In this document: in pieces, positions 1 to 11,989 of the stretch | Position numbering within the stretch: the stretch's first letter is position 1 | How the letters are laid out: every line of letters starts with the position of its first letter | NCBI GenBank assembly: GCA_028386065.3 | Contig: JAKUCV010003536.1 | Location: forward strand, 1-64,000 | DNA: 64,000 nucleotides | Source: Turnera subulata | Lineage: Eukaryota > Streptophyta > Magnoliopsida > Malpighiales > Passifloraceae | Direction of reading: 5' to 3' | Made by a program: the position numbers and the translations under genes | Notes under the pieces: generated by a model | Told to the model about the DNA's origin: nothing | The model's database searches: none | Seen by the model: the letters and a program-made list of their open reading frames with translations, nothing else

Positions 1-251
1 TTTTTTTTTTTTTTTTCAAAACACCAAAACGACGTAGTTTTAAATGAACCACGCTAAACCTCTCGTTTAGTCCCGATCTCGACTTCGTTTCCCACGGAAC
101 CCGAACTATGAACAATACCGACTTAGAATTGACATTCTCATGGCAAAATAATTTATTTTCCCAACTAAGATTCGAAATATTTGAAGGGTAAAATTGGAAT
201 AAATTTTCCGAAAATTCCAGAAATCAAGTTATAAAAATCTGGGGCGTTACA
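1..251. mobile_element. possible LTR end (retrotransposon fragment)
   Basis: The stretch opens with a T-run and ends near 241-251 in ggggcgttaca, which resembles the common plant LTR terminus (mirror image of TGTAACGCCCC). No partner LTR, coding domain or target duplication is visible because the window starts here. It could equally be unrelated AT-rich DNA; the call rests on the terminus alone. Confidence 0.3.
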
Positions 252-959
252 GCACTGTTTTATTTCTGTTTTTGCCGCTTTGTGTTGCTGGTTGGATGGT
301 GGATGATGTTCTGGTTGCATGGTGGAAGAAGAGATGATGACGGCTGCTCGTTTTGATCAGTGGAGGTTATCCTCTTTTTTAAAAAATTAATTATGTTTAT
401 TTAATTCTTTAAATTCGTTTATACACAATCGAATTAAAGAAAATCAATTACATGGGAAAAAATTTTGAAGTGGGCCCCACATGCCGAGTTGGCAATGTGT
501 GTGTAGCACACGTTGACACATGTCATTCAATTAGTGCGTGTTTGATCCAGTGCCTGCCCGGGCAGTCCACGTCAGAAGGGGGCTGACCCGAACCCCTAAA
601 AGGGACGATATCAAATAGTATGGGTATACAAAAGGAATAAAAAATAGTAAAGACCCCTAAAAGGGACATTTTAAATAGTACGGACCCCAATATATGCATT
701 TACCCATTAACATTATAATAAAATATATTGGATAGCTTTGCCTCTAATTTTTATGACATACACATAGGAAAATCAAACACAGAAAAATATATAGAAGATT
801 CTTATTCCATTTCTTCGTTACAGGAATAAGTTGGTAAATGGAGAATGAAAAAAATGCATACAACATATATATGCCTAACTTCTGGAGGGTAAAGGATCTC
901 TACTTGTTGAACATTCAACAAGTTTAATTTGATTGTCTCAAAAAGAAAAAAAAAAAAGT
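252..959. other. intergenic, no gene seen
   Basis: AT-rich spacer downstream of the GT106-like gene. The only structure I see is a 14-base motif, cccctaaaagggac, present at 593-606 and again at 654-667 with partly similar flanks. It probably also holds the 3' UTR of the minus-strand gene ending at 960. Confidence 0.5.
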
Positions 960-3207
960 TTAATTTGATAAACATTCTTCTGGATTAATGTAGAAATAAT
1001 CTTCTTCCTTGGGTTTTCCTGGTACTTTCAGTCTTTGAGTTGGTTTACCCATACGATCCGCATGAGTTGCTTTCACCGCCTGACTGAATTCATCCCAACT
1101 GATTGTTCCATTGTTGTAGTAATCTATCAGATTGACCAGAACCATCCTGTTTAGATTAATTGTTGTCCTGTATCCCAAATATCTGCACAATATTGAAATA
1201 GGCCTAAGAAACCCATATAGTATGTAGTTAAAAGAAGAACCTTTAATTGAGAAACAAAATGTTTTAGGTATAGTAAAGGTATATGATTAATGCGTACCGC
1301 CTATGACCTTCAACAATTTTGGCCATATTTCCACCATAAGTTGGAACAAATATGTCACTTTCTAATGAGACGAAATAATCCAATGCTGCCATCTGATTTG
1401 AGTGATTTAGGAAGGGCTTAATATCTGATGGCACCAATGTTTCCTTTCTAACCTGTTTCATAGCACAGATTAACCCATCATTACTTAGACATCAAGCACA
1501 CAAAATGTAATGAAAAAAAAAAAAAAGCTAACAATAGAAGGGAGGAAAATGAATAAACCAGATTTGGGTAGACTTCTCTGAGATTGGCCATTCTTCTTTC
1601 ATCTGCATAGATATTTCCTGCAGCTATATATAGTTGAATGTTGGTATCAATGCCCAGTGCCTTCAAGGTCAGTGCAGTTTCCTCAGGTGTCATTGGGCAC
1701 AAACCAGCTTTTCTCTTCTTATCAGAATCTATCACCTTTTCTTTCCACCAGGGATAAGCATACCTAGACATCATAAACAACAAAATCAAAGAACAAATAA
1801 ATATATGCATGCATAAGCTGCTTATTATATATATAGCTCCACAGAATAAACAATAGATTTTTCACCTCATTTTTGTCAACTCTTCGATCTCTTCTTCATT
1901 ACAACCTTCAGTACAACCTGAGAATGCTATCATATCCATTTCATATCTAAGATGAAGAGCCAAGAAAGGGCCTTTCTCTCTCAGAATCCTGACGATCTTT
2001 TTTGCTAGCTTCTCTATTGGTGGAGTGAATCTAATAGCTTCGTAATTTGCTCTACAACGCATCTTCTGGACCTCATCAGGAAGCCCGTTATTAGCAAGCC
2101 TAGCATCCGTCTTCAGGAAATGAATGATCTTATGTTCTTCGAAAAGGGGTAGAATCTGCAGTGAGTAAAAGCAAGAAGAAAGATTAGACAGGCCTTGAAA
2201 GATAAGTAATGAAATTTAAGGAAATGTGTAGGACAAGCAGAACAGAACCAACCTTGTTATAGTAATAGGACATGTTAGACCAACTAACAGGTGGCATGGA
2301 ATGCACAGGAACATTTTGCAGCTTAGTAGGAAGTTCTTTTATTATCCGAACCTCGTCTCTCAAGGATCCCATGAAATAATTCACATCGAATATGTCTTTA
2401 AATTGACTGCCATTACAATAGGAATGGTAAACACAGGATGATTTTGTATAATGTGAAGATGTTTAATAGGTACAGCTAGTGAAGAGAAATGGCCAACCTA
2501 GGGTCATTCCAGAATGAGGTATTGTCCAGTTCAGGAACAATGAGGGTGACATTTAGAAATCTTGCAATGGTAACCATATCAGAAATCTGTAAGACAGAAT
2601 CAAGTTGAAATGCTTTTTTTCAGTTTGGTACTTTTAAGGAGCTGTGTAAGGGTATTGCAAAAAGCAAGGAATATTACTTACACCAGAACGCATTTGATTC
2701 AGTCCTCCATTGGATGAAACCATCAAGTATCCTCTGTTCTGATAGACCCCTGGAAAAAGATACTGACGGGTCAATCAATGCTTTCCAAGCAAAATTCATG
2801 AAGCTGGTAAGATTTACAATTTTCCTACACTTCCTCAATATCACCCTAGCTTATACCAGCAAGTCAATGTATATAGAATTGTTTATACACTTACTTGGAG
2901 GTGGAAAAGCAAGAGAAGACTCAAATTTGTTGGTCTCCCCCAAGTTTGACAGCTTCACTAGACCAGCCCAAAGCAAAATAACAGTCACAGAAAATACTAC
3001 AGCCCACCACTTCGATTGAGCTGATTCAGGAGATCTCGGAACAAGCATGTTCTTCAACCTTTCAGCTTTGATTGCTCCAATTATCATATTCTTCAACTTC
3101 TCAGCTTTGATCCCTCTGAAACTATAGCTCTTTAAGTTCTTTTTGCTTCTTTTGTCCTTAAGCTTTACTTCCAGAAACTCAGACTCTTCTGGGTTTCCTT
3201 TCTCCAT
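960..3207 (-). CDS. O-fucosyltransferase family protein (GT106, rhamnogalacturonan-I rhamnosyltransferase-like)
   Basis: Eight exons on the minus strand: 3207-2895, 2749-2682, 2586-2498, 2406-2253, 2155-1866, 1763-1559, 1452-1298, 1182-960. They join in frame to 498 residues, a normal length for the family. Residues about 67-86 form one hydrophobic segment after a basic N-terminus, so a type II Golgi membrane protein is expected. The family signature follows: [16 protein letters not shown], then [15 protein letters not shown], then an [12 protein letters not shown] block and [18 protein letters not shown]. Known plant members with this architecture include the GT106 enzymes that add rhamnose to rhamnogalacturonan I in pectin synthesis; the name 'O-fucosyltransferase' is historical. 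Which sugar this protein transfers cannot be read from the sequence. A near-duplicate of the motif [16 protein letters not shown] sits at residues 34-41 and 47-54. All introns are GT-AG. Confidence 0.88.
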
Positions 3208-3254
3208 TTCCAGCTCCCTAATGTGCTTAACTTGTGACTGGAAGTTGCCTTGAA

Positions 3255-3262
3255 TTTATATA
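3255..3262 (-). promoter_or_regulatory. TATA box of the GT106-like gene
   Basis: The minus strand reads TATATAAA here, about 48 bases before the ATG at 3207. This fits a TATA box with a short leader, though no transcript start can be seen. Confidence 0.45.
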
Positions 3263-5640
3263 TGGAGCATGCAGTGTATAAAATGAACCAAGATTAAATG
3301 AACTAGCAACTGCAGCGTAATATATCTCAAGGCTTAAAATTTATATAAATTGTGACCATGGTTAGCCAATGCTGGTGGTTAAACCAGATTCAGACAAATA
3401 TTTACCTCCAAAATGGTTTATGGACTGACCAACCCTGGAAGCCTGAAAATGCAAGATTTGCATAGATCGCCTCTTAAGAATGGAAATGGTTCTGTTGTTC
3501 TATCTATGGCAAGACCCTGGCCATGGTGCAATATATATGGTGTCTCCTATTTAACACAATCTAGTGACATGGTTTAGTCTTTTTCTCTACACGATGTGCA
3601 ATTGTTCCACAATTAATTAGAAAGAGTGGCCTAATCGAATCAAGAACCTTTCCAATTAAGAGGCATGATTTAGACTGGTTTAAATCTTTTTCTTCCATTT
3701 ACTTCTTGTAAAAGCCTTGAAGCTACGGTAACTTCAAGCCATGAATGTTTTTGGCAGATTTTTCCTTTATTCCATCAAGCTGGTTCATTTTGGTAGACTG
3801 AATAGGTTTCAACTTTAAAATCACGTAGCAGACAATTTAGATTACATCATCAAAGACTTTTTACAATATCCACAGAGTGCTTATTCAATTGGGATCTTGT
3901 TATTTAGGTTAGAATCAAAACCGTGGTTCATCCCTGGCAGGAACTAATTCTTTCACAAGAAAGAAGACAAAAATTTGCCAAGAAACTTGTTATATCAGTA
4001 CCTTTGTGGTATATGAATTTATTTTTTAAGAATGCACATTATTTTAGATTATACATTCTCTTCTCAGAAAATAACACCCCTTATAATTAAAAAAAAATTG
4101 TAGTCAACAATAACAAGTTGCCTTGCATTCCTAAACTTGTCTGCCCTTGAATGACTTGAGATAATTTGTATGCATTTTTATCGTTTTGACTATGCTTAAC
4201 ATCCATGTCCTTGTATCATCATTGTCATCAACTTCAAAGCTAGAGCCATCAATATAGCAATTTGCACCATCATCACCATTATTACTGTTATAATTAAGAC
4301 TACTCTCGCTTCTTATCACAAAAGAAAAAGAGACCACTCTTGCCATAATGAATAGATTCAAATGCTAATGGACTTAGCTGTGCCTCTAGAAATGAACATA
4401 CATGGGACTCATATTTACTTAGGTATTCAGTACACGGCGCAATAATTTGAGGAATTTAACACCTAAAAGCTGTTTTTGAGGATACTGTTGCGGATAGGAA
4501 AACTTACTGTTTGCCAGAAATGGATGGATTTCAGGATTTGGGATATTGAAATATAAGAACCTAGTAAAAAAATTAAAAAAATGGATTAAAAAAAAAAGCT
4601 AAGATGAAAATGTAAAAGCTATGGAAGAGCAGGCCACTCCCAAATTGGGAAGTTGATCTAGACATCTTCTTATTCCCATTAATTTGAGTGGATGTACATA
4701 GACCAGGCATTAAAGTCAAAATGCATTAGGGACATTCTGTTGGTCCATAGAATTCACTAAAATGGCGAGGGTCAAATAGAATGGATAATGTCTGAGGAAA
4801 GGAAGCACTATAGCACAATCCTTTTTGTATTAGCATCCAAACTTGGTCCTATCAAATGCTTAAAACGCGAAATTCCTGCAAAACAAACTTTTCCTCTTTC
4901 TTCATATTTTTATATAAATAGTAATAATGTATAATTATGATATCAACATCAAATGGACCCGGGGTGTATTGCTGCATACTTTGGAGTTGAACATCCTACC
5001 CAAAGTAATTTTTCCATGGCATGAAACTATCTTGGTTAGTTGATCAGGTTAGTTCCACATATGTAATAAGATGGAATTTAAAGGAAATTATTACACCCAT
5101 GAATTTGGGATCAAAGACATTTTTTTTAATAATGGTAGCAAATGTATGTGATCGTAAGAGTAACTAATTTGAAAATGTCAACGTTAAGGAATAATCTCTA
5201 GCGATTGATTGATTAGGAATGAATGCATAATGATAATACATGTATGATTTGGATCTTAATCTCTCTTTCCGGATTAGACTCAACTCGACATGAAATTATG
5301 CATCTACGTCTCACAATTAATATAAACTAATTACAAAAAAGTATCGTCGAATACATACACCTCCAACCAACAAAAAGCACCAAGTTAATTTTTCCATTAA
5401 CTTGATCAAGAAGGAACATCCACATGACAAATGATCCTCTGCTAATTAATTAAAGTGCCATGCACATTTTCATGGTTCATCAACTGATGGAAAACACTCC
5501 TATGGATTTCTGTAGAAGTACTCTTCTTTCGGTTTTTGTTTTTTTGGTAAAAAAGAACATCTTGGCTCTTACACTTGAATTAGGGACCTACAATTTATAA
5601 ATGTATGTCCATTCTAGAATCTAAAAACCTACACTAGGAA
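3263..5640. other. intergenic, no gene seen
   Basis: About 2.4 kb of AT-rich spacer upstream of the GT106-like gene. No open frame here has homology I recognise and no repeat borders are visible. The 76-codon minus-strand frame at 4131-4361 is low complexity (Asp/Asn-rich) and has no supporting neighbours. Confidence 0.5.
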
Positions 5641-5722
5641 TTGCATGCCAGTAGAAATAGAGCCAACCTTCGACCAAAAAAAGGAAAAGAGAGAAAGAAA
5701 TAAATCCCAAGGAAATCCACTT

Positions 5723-5966
5723 ATCCCACGTTTAAGAGGTAATAGGATTTGTCCTTTTCGGAATGATTTCCTAGAAATGGAAAGCAGCAGTAGCTATTTT
5801 CCTTTAATTTTGAACACATCTCTGCAATAATATCATTACGACCTGATTTCAATATGGGGTCATGCAATCAGTAGCAAACAACAAATAAATATTCTGAAAA
5901 CTAATTGCAGCCTATCAAGTAGATGTATGGCTTTGGATGAAATAAGACGTGCATCCCCATGGAATA
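5723..5966 (+). repeat. dispersed repeat, copy 1 (inverted partner at 14804-15047)
   Basis: This roughly 240-bp block matches the reverse complement of 14804-15047 over its whole length with scattered substitutions and small indels. Shared landmarks are gaggtaataggatttgtcc / gaggtagtgggatttgtcc, the stretch around the paired 'gcagcagtagctatttt', and 'gcctatcaagtagatgtatgg'. I see no coding domain, tails or clear terminal inverted repeats, so it may be part of an old non-autonomous element. Confidence 0.75.
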
Positions 5967-6640
5967 GTGTCCCGAGGCTAAGGATTGCAGAATAATTTTT
6001 ATAACTTATGAGAATTAACGTTAGATTTAAGCATAACCATGCTATGTTTTTTTTGTAAATCACTATGAATCCATGCGATATATAAACAGAAGGCAATGCT
6101 CAATACTCCAACAAGCCACTGTCAAGGAAGTAAAAGTACAGTAACTTGCTCCCCAGGGATCGTTTGTACCCACAAGGCCACAACCTTAGGAAACCTTGGA
6201 CAAGATTACACCGTCTCATCTCAGAACAAAGCCTCCTTGGTGGATGAACAGATTCACCCACCTTCGATGCACTACTTTTCATAGAGAGCCGAGGCCTACT
6301 TCTGGAGCAGAGGTTGGTATGACCCACCAATTAACTGAATTGCTCTGTCACTGATCAATGAAGCTAAACAGCGAGATCACCTCCTCACATACATGATATT
6401 CACCCTATTCACAGTGACGACGAATATAATGAAACTCAATCAGGAGGTAAAACTCTAAACAAAAAGCAGAAACTAAAAGCCGCACAGAAATTTTACCTTG
6501 CTTGCAAACCCTTTAACCCAAGAGATAAGACGGTGTCGAAGCTGGCGCCGAAAAGGTTGGGACTAACAAATCACATTTTACATGAAGCCAAGCAATACTC
6601 ATCTATCAATTTGAGTAAGCCTCCTGGCTCCTGGCCTTCT
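5967..6640. other. intergenic / 3' flank of the S9 peptidase gene
   Basis: Noncoding stretch downstream of the peptidase stop codon at 6641. It should include the 3' UTR. No further element recognised. Confidence 0.45.
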
Positions 6641-9600
6641 TTACGTGTGGTCATTCAACGTGCCCATAACTTTCATCAGGAAAGCATAATAATAAGCAGT
6701 CTCTTCGCATTGACTATAGCAACCACCTTCACCAAAATGTCCTCCAGACATATTTGTCCTCATAATAACTGATCGAGAACAACTTCTGCATGTTCTATCT
6801 CTTACTCTGGCCACCCATTTGGCAGCTTCCCAAACTCCAACCCTGAGAATGAACACCAACAATGTAAGCTAATGGATAAACTCAGGATATGTATTGTCAT
6901 TATCAAAAGCACAAGCTATGGCGTTAGAGACTTGCCTCGAGTCATGGAATGATGCTGTAACAAGCATTGCAGGCAGGCAAGCATCAGCAGGAATGTTATC
7001 ATAAGGAGAATAACTTAGAATGGACTCAAACTGGGACTGTACACAAGGATTCCCAAATTCTTCATAATCCAGAATGGTAAGGGGCAAACTCGAATCCAAC
7101 ATTGTGTTGCATATGTCAAGAAATGGAACCTGAGATAACATTTTGCCCAAACATCAGCGCCAACTTTTCAGCAATAGGAGTACAAATTTATTTTGCAATG
7201 CAGAATGATCCAGCTTAACCAGATTGGATAAAGTATCAAGGATGCATTAGCTTTCACTGCCTGCAACCATATTACATCTTTGTCTCATGGAAGGAGAACA
7301 GGCAGCAGATGAACTTGAGGCCTGATTAAATTTTAGTATGTTTGGTTATTCCTTTTGATTTCATGAATGCTAACCTTCAAAATCGAAACACGAAACAGTT
7401 CTGGTCTGATAGTGATAGATGCTCCAACAAGAAGACCTCCAGCACTGGATCCAATGGCACCTAGCTGATCTTTGTGAACATAGTCCTCATTAACTAGGTA
7501 ATCAGCACATGCTAAAAAGTCGTATATAGATTTGTGTTTGCTCAACCCCGTCCCAGACTTATGCCACAAGGAATCACCACCGCCACCACCCCTGACCATG
7601 AAAAGTATGTCAAATAGCAGAAATATACACTCTGCCCAACTTAGCAAAGCAATTCCATACTAACTTAGTTTCATCATACGAAGATACATATCAGATAGTA
7701 CTTGACAATCACCCTAAGGTTAAAAACAGCCAAAGAAAACAATGGTTATATGTCATCACTTTAACACAAAACCATGAACATCTGTTAATATTTTAAGATC
7801 CATTGATAAGCAAAACAGTATATTCGTGAACGTAAGAGCCGGTTCAATTTTAGGCCTAACTTACTAATGATGATTTGCCTTAAAAGATGCAATATTCCTG
7901 CATCCTGAAGAAAAAAAATTAGTATGACGGAACAGACCTGACATCAGCAAATCCAATCACCCAACCACGATCGAGCAAACTCAGACGATCTGAGCACCAA
8001 CTTTTATCTAGTACTTCACCATATGCTCCGTAGCCTTCTAATAGTCCGGGAGACTTACCCCTCTTCCAAGCATTTTTAGAATACAAGATGGTCAAAGGAA
8101 CCCTGACACCATCATGAGACATAACTTCCTTTTTTTCACAACAGTATGCATCAGAGAAGTCTTTGCATCCCCAGAAATTGTTATTCTCCTTAATTTTGTC
8201 CTCTACACCATGCTGTTCACATGTATATTCCTTACAAGGTGGTGAGTACAATTCATGGTTATCAGAAAGATCTTTTACTTCCTCCTGTTTGACAATAGAA
8301 AATGTCCGTTTTGACATGTCATAGTCTACAATCACATCAGGCATCTGCAAGTTTGAAAGAAAATTAGGATTTCAGAGGAATCAAGAGAAAGTATTGACCA
8401 TCTCTACAAAGAAAAAGATGGATCAATAGTGATATAATGACATAGAAATCAATTTGGTAAGAAATCACAAATCTATGCACATAACATCAGAAAGATGAGC
8501 GTAAAACTGGAAGCATTAAGTATAACTTTCCTCAATCTAATACCAGAAACCAAGAAGATCTAAATGAAGTTATACCACTGGAGAAGACAACACCACTCTG
8601 CATATAGAGTTCATGAAGTCATGGTTAGATCCGGGGACAATGCTACATAGATTTGAAGGAAGAGGCAACACCCAAGGATCAAAATTCTTAATCTCCTGTC
8701 CAAGCTGCAAAATAAACGAGAACAAAAGGCATTAAAAGAGGATTCTGTTTCAGTTATCAGAAGGATTTTCCTTGTTCTTACAGAAAAAAGAAAAAAAAGT
8801 TTCAAGACCAGAGTAGCTGAAAGAGAAATTAGAATCTTTCACATATTGACATGAATGTCGAGTTAAAAGCTATGATCAACTGAAAGAGAGAGAACTAATA
8901 AAATAGTTCACAAGAACTATATTTCTGTATTTGCGAGCCAACAGAAAAAATTACCTTGCAGTCAATCTCGACCGATAAATTGACAGAGCACAACATTGGC
9001 AAACCATTTAGGTTGATGGAAAGCACCAAATATCCGTTAAAAACATCCATATCCTGGAAGCTCATATCTTCACTTGGAAGGATCATGTTCTGAAAGAAAG
9101 AAGAATACGTAAAGATGAGAGAACACAAAAAGCGGTAGCAATTTTCCAATTGACATTGTAAAGGACTAGACCTGCCAATTAGACGTCTGTATTTGTTCAA
9201 CGGGGCATCTTGCTAAGTAAAACTTTCCCTCTGGCCACTCTTCATATTCGGGTAAAGGATAATTTGTAAGAATATAGAACCAACCATTGTGATGTTCCAA
9301 AAAGTATTGCACACCAGTTGTGCGCTTTCGTATCCTCTGCAGACCGTCATGGGGCCTTGTTGCATCTACCACATAAACCTGCTACAAAAGAAATACAAGG
9401 TAAATTTCACCAAGACGCTAAATGTAAGGGAAGTGAAAGAAATTGTTGAAAAGAAAAGCAAGATGAACTAAGTAGATTCCTTCCTCGGATGAATTCCTTG
9501 AATTTGAGTTCACAGTAATAAACTTGCCATCTTTTGTGCTTGTTATATCCACGCAATAGTTAGAATCATTTTCTGTGAATACTGCAACATCATCCACCTC

Positions 9601-11080
9601 CCCTGACCCTACTTTTGTGTAGAGAACCCTGAAACTTTAAACAAGTTAGGCTATATCCTAACCGATATAACAAAAGCATAATTGAACAGCAAAAAGCATA
9701 TATGCCTGAAAGGTCGCTGGTTCTCATCTGATATTGTATAGAACAATGTGCAGCAATCTTGTGCCCAAGCCAAACTAACTACCCCATCAACCTTGGATCT
9801 TGAGACAATGGACCCATTCATGAGGTCTTTAATTTGAAGCATGAACTGTTCACTGCCAGTAGTATCAAGTGTGTATGCAAGATAGTTGTGCTCTGGTGAA
9901 ACTCGGCATGTTCCCACATGCACATAACCTGGAAATTAGTACTTGTGTTATTGCAGGATGTGAATATTAAACTTTAGAGCAAAAAGAATATTAACCTGCC
10001 AATAAGTATTAAGCAAAAAAGAACAACTCATAAAACATTATATAAGGATTTCAATTCAACAGTGTTGCAAAACTGGGATTTAGGGGGGAGGTACAGACAA
10101 GAAGGAAGAAGCAATAGAACTGCTATCAATATTTAACCAGGACAAATTACACTTTGACCGCCAGCATTTGCCTAAAAAGGGTGGGGGAGAAGGAAGTGCA
10201 ACAACTTCTCAAAAAGAAACTAAAACGACTCCAACCTTGTACAGTGGGGTGAGAAACAAGGTTTACCGTATTGTTTTGCAATTTCATTCCAATCAAGCAA
10301 AATTTGCTCCGTCCTCCCAAACTGTCCCTTAACATAATCAGCAACCGTACTAAGCCAACCAGTTTTCTCAGACGCCAACTTCCTACACAGAACTGGGTAC
10401 TCCTTTCCCTCGGGAATGTACTGGTAATACAACCTGGTCAACCACAGTAAAAAAAATCACAAACTTCACAAGTTGAAGCGTACAAAGTAAACCAAAAGAT
10501 TGCGGTTTTGGAGGAAAAAAAACAAGCATAGGAGAAGAGCCACTTCAACTCCAGTAGAATGGTAAAGTGATCAAAATCCCGAGAAAGAACGGAACTTGAA
10601 GCACCAATCCATAGTTTTAACCAAACCAACAACCAGCCAATTTAAAAAACCGAGGAAATTATTCAAAGAGTAATGCACAAAAAGGACAAACCAGGGTCCC
10701 CAACGCTCAGGAGGAGTTGAAATCCTGGTGGGTAATCGGCTCCTCATTTCCTCCGCCAGAGTTCGCTGCAGGGCTTGAGTGTCAGCCATGAAAGCTTGGG
10801 CATAAGAGTTCTCTCGACCCAGGTAGTCGACAAAATCGGGGTCGTTAGTGTCCCGCATCCAATGGTAAGGGTCTTGCCAGGTCCTGCCATGAGCAGAGAC
10901 GGTGAAAGGCACCTTCTTGGGCACAGGAGGGGGCTGTCGAGGCAGGGAGTGGGTGGTGGTGGAGCAGTGAGAAGAGAAAGGGAAGGAGGGTATGGTGGGG
11001 ATTAAACGGAAAGAGAGGGAGAGAAAGGTGGCCTTTGAGGAGAGTGACTTTGAGATGGAGAGGAGGGCAGCAACTGCCAT
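6641..11080 (-). CDS. prolyl oligopeptidase family serine peptidase (S9, oligopeptidase B/protease 2-like)
   Basis: Eleven exons on the minus strand: 11080-10692, 10433-10267, 9928-9706, 9628-9469, 9378-9172, 9089-8955, 8704-8576, 8344-7938, 7591-7375, 7129-6936, 6842-6641. They give an 809-residue protein. The Ser/Thr/Arg-rich first 45 residues look like an organelle transit peptide. The S9 N-terminal propeller starts around WQDPYHWMRD and the alpha/beta-hydrolase domain fills about residues 540-800. The catalytic triad is visible: Ser655 in GSSAGG, Asp741 in HDSRV and His778 in GGHFG, together with the family's ADVRGGG loop split across exons 8 and 9. The family cleaves short peptides after basic residues or proline. 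Introns 3 and 10 start with GC (9705-9704 and 6935-6934); only these donors keep both reading frame and conserved residues. The start was chosen because it precedes the transit-like region and has no competitor in frame. The exon 4 end (9469) is the least certain border, adding about four residues. Confidence 0.92.
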
Positions 11081-11989
11081 GTACGTCTCTCTCTGAGAGT
11101 CTCTGCTTATGTATCAGCGTACTCGACGAACGAACAAATGAACAATCATATACTAGATTGCATGTTCCTTCATCGTACTTTGGCGGTGAAGTTCGATATT
11201 TGAGTTATGGTTTGCTCGGGTTATTTAGAATGCAACATTGAACTTTCTGTACTGATAATTTTAGGCTCCCCATTTTTTCCACATTTCGATCCCCAAAAGA
11301 AAACAAAAAGAACATTCAAAACACCTTTTTCATCCCTCTTTTCAATTTCCCACCTTGAGAACCAGTTCTCTAAGCCACAATGCTCAAACGATTGTCTTGA
11401 GAAATTTCTCACGAAAAGACTACACGGGTGAGATTTGATCAATTGAGATCAAGTGATCAACAAATCCGGGCAGTAAAGAAACAAAATTGGGAACCCACAT
11501 CATAAAGTAATTTGTATGGACGCCATTTCATTTTTCCAATACTAATATATAGAGCAACATCTGCTGCAAACATATAGAAGGCATTGTCTACATCTTCCTA
11601 ATTTGTTCCATCTATATAATATTATTTTCCCAGTACCATTACAAAAATAACACGGGGGGTATTTCCAACAATAATTTAACTCTTGAATCAACTGAATACC
11701 ATAATTAACTTCCTGAATCAACTGAATTATCTGTACAAAGCAGATAAAGGTTTGACCTATAGGCATCCAGACCAACCACAACAAAACTATAAAGAATGCA
11801 ACGGATATCTATAGCAAACCCCAAGTTTTTTCCAGCACCCTTAAACCTCATCTGGGACCAAGGCTTTTTACATATCGACGTATTAACAACCGTAGCTCAA
11901 TCTTTACTTTTGTGAAGTCTTTCCCGTTTTGTACAGAGACTGTAGCAAATCTTCACACCAAGACCTCCTGAACCCGCACATCAGCATTA
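11081..11989. other. intergenic: S9 promoter/leader and 3' end of the BSD gene
   Basis: About 900 bases between the peptidase start and the BSD-gene stop, both on the minus strand. It must hold the peptidase promoter and the 3' UTR of the BSD gene. The short open frames here run across both strands without family signals. Confidence 0.5.

Noticed and set aside
7333..7374. Read-through codons after exon 9 of the peptidase as a longer C-terminus
   Set aside because: The conserved aspartate and histidine lie in later exons, so this is intron sequence.
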